NCBI GenBank assembly: GCA_031278575.1 | Contig: JAITKD010000099.1 | Location: forward strand, 1 to 6,302 | Direction: 5' to 3' | Source: Spirochaetaceae bacterium | GTDB lineage: Bacteria > Spirochaetota > Spirochaetia > Treponematales > Breznakiellaceae | DNA length: 6,302 nt | The notes under the pieces: model-generated | The model's database searches: none | Told to the model about the DNA's origin: nothing | The model's input: the letters and a program-made list of their open reading frames with translations, nothing else | Made by a program: the position numbers and the translations under genes | Shown here: positions 6,250 to 6,302 of the stretch, one piece after another | Numbering within the stretch: the first letter of the stretch is position 1 | Layout of the letters: every line of letters begins with the position of its first letter

Positions 6250-6263
6250 GGTGGGTGGTGGGG
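6250..6263 (+). other. Possible two-tetrad G-quadruplex motif in array spacer 5
   Basis: The tract GG-T-GGG-T-GG-T-GGGG has four G-runs with single T loops on the plus strand. It is the most regular of the three such motifs in the array. Confidence 0.3.
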
Positions 6264-6302
6264 TCTGACCCCGGTGCGGCGATGGGGTCAGACCCCGGCG
6301 GG

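Larger units (their letters stand above)
6122..6302. repeat. Tandem array of GGGTCWGACCC dyads, period about 23 bases, upstream of hprK
   Basis: Seven dyad cores, GGGTC-(T/A)-GACCC, are centred at 6151, 6174, 6196, 6220, 6243, 6266 and 6290, giving intervals of 23, 22, 24, 23, 23 and 24. Six are exact; the third ends in T instead of C. Each is followed by a related G-rich spacer of 11-13 bases starting CGGT (CGGC after the last core). A decayed eighth core (6122-6132, 8 of 11 matches, centre 6127) followed by a 13-base spacer continues the phase towards hprK. The period is not a multiple of three and no reading frame fits, so it is non-coding. It ends only at the window edge and probably continues. 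Possible roles are a multi-site operator for a dimeric protein, or expansion of a mobile palindromic (REP-like) element. Confidence 0.93.

Noticed and set aside
6122..6302. CRISPR array
   Set aside because: Cores are 11 bases and spacers 11-13 bases and mutually similar; CRISPR repeats and spacers are longer and the spacers differ. No cas genes are seen.

Overview
The window is a compact run of six genes, all on the minus strand, from a spirochaete-like bacterium. I infer a treponeme, possibly one of the moderate-GC gut species. The reasons are the HPr kinase/HPr pair, the NtrY/NtrX-type two-component pair beside it, and an even preference for CGG arginine codons and GG-rich sequence across all six genes. 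The host name is inference, because no rRNA or other marker is present.

In transcription order (right to left) the genes are: HPr kinase/phosphorylase (hprK, 6082-5093), phosphocarrier HPr (ptsH, 4987-4721), a four-helix membrane histidine kinase of NtrY type (4746-2890), an NtrX-type AAA+ response regulator (2912-1518), the SOS repressor LexA (1521-913), and the start and most of DNA polymerase III subunit delta (holA, 911 to beyond the left edge). After the 105-base hprK-ptsH gap, every junction overlaps or is 1 base apart: 26, 23 and 4 bases of overlap, then a 1-base gap. This points to one polycistronic, translationally coupled unit. I see no internal terminator.

The first two products form a PTS-type regulatory module: HprK can phosphorylate HPr on Ser46, and HPr also carries the His15 relay site. 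The next two form a sensor/regulator pair. The regulator has a changed sigma54-contact loop, GAFTDA instead of GAFTGA. The last two belong to DNA damage control and replication. So carbon/nitrogen PTS signalling, a membrane sensor, the SOS repressor and a clamp-loader subunit appear to be transcribed together.

The most unusual non-coding structure is at the right edge, just upstream of hprK. It is a tandem array of seven near-perfect copies of the dyad GGGTCWGACCC, spaced 22-24 bases apart, plus a decayed eighth copy. The array runs up to a candidate hprK promoter and probably continues beyond the window. The promoter candidate would give an mRNA starting at or next to the hprK ATG.
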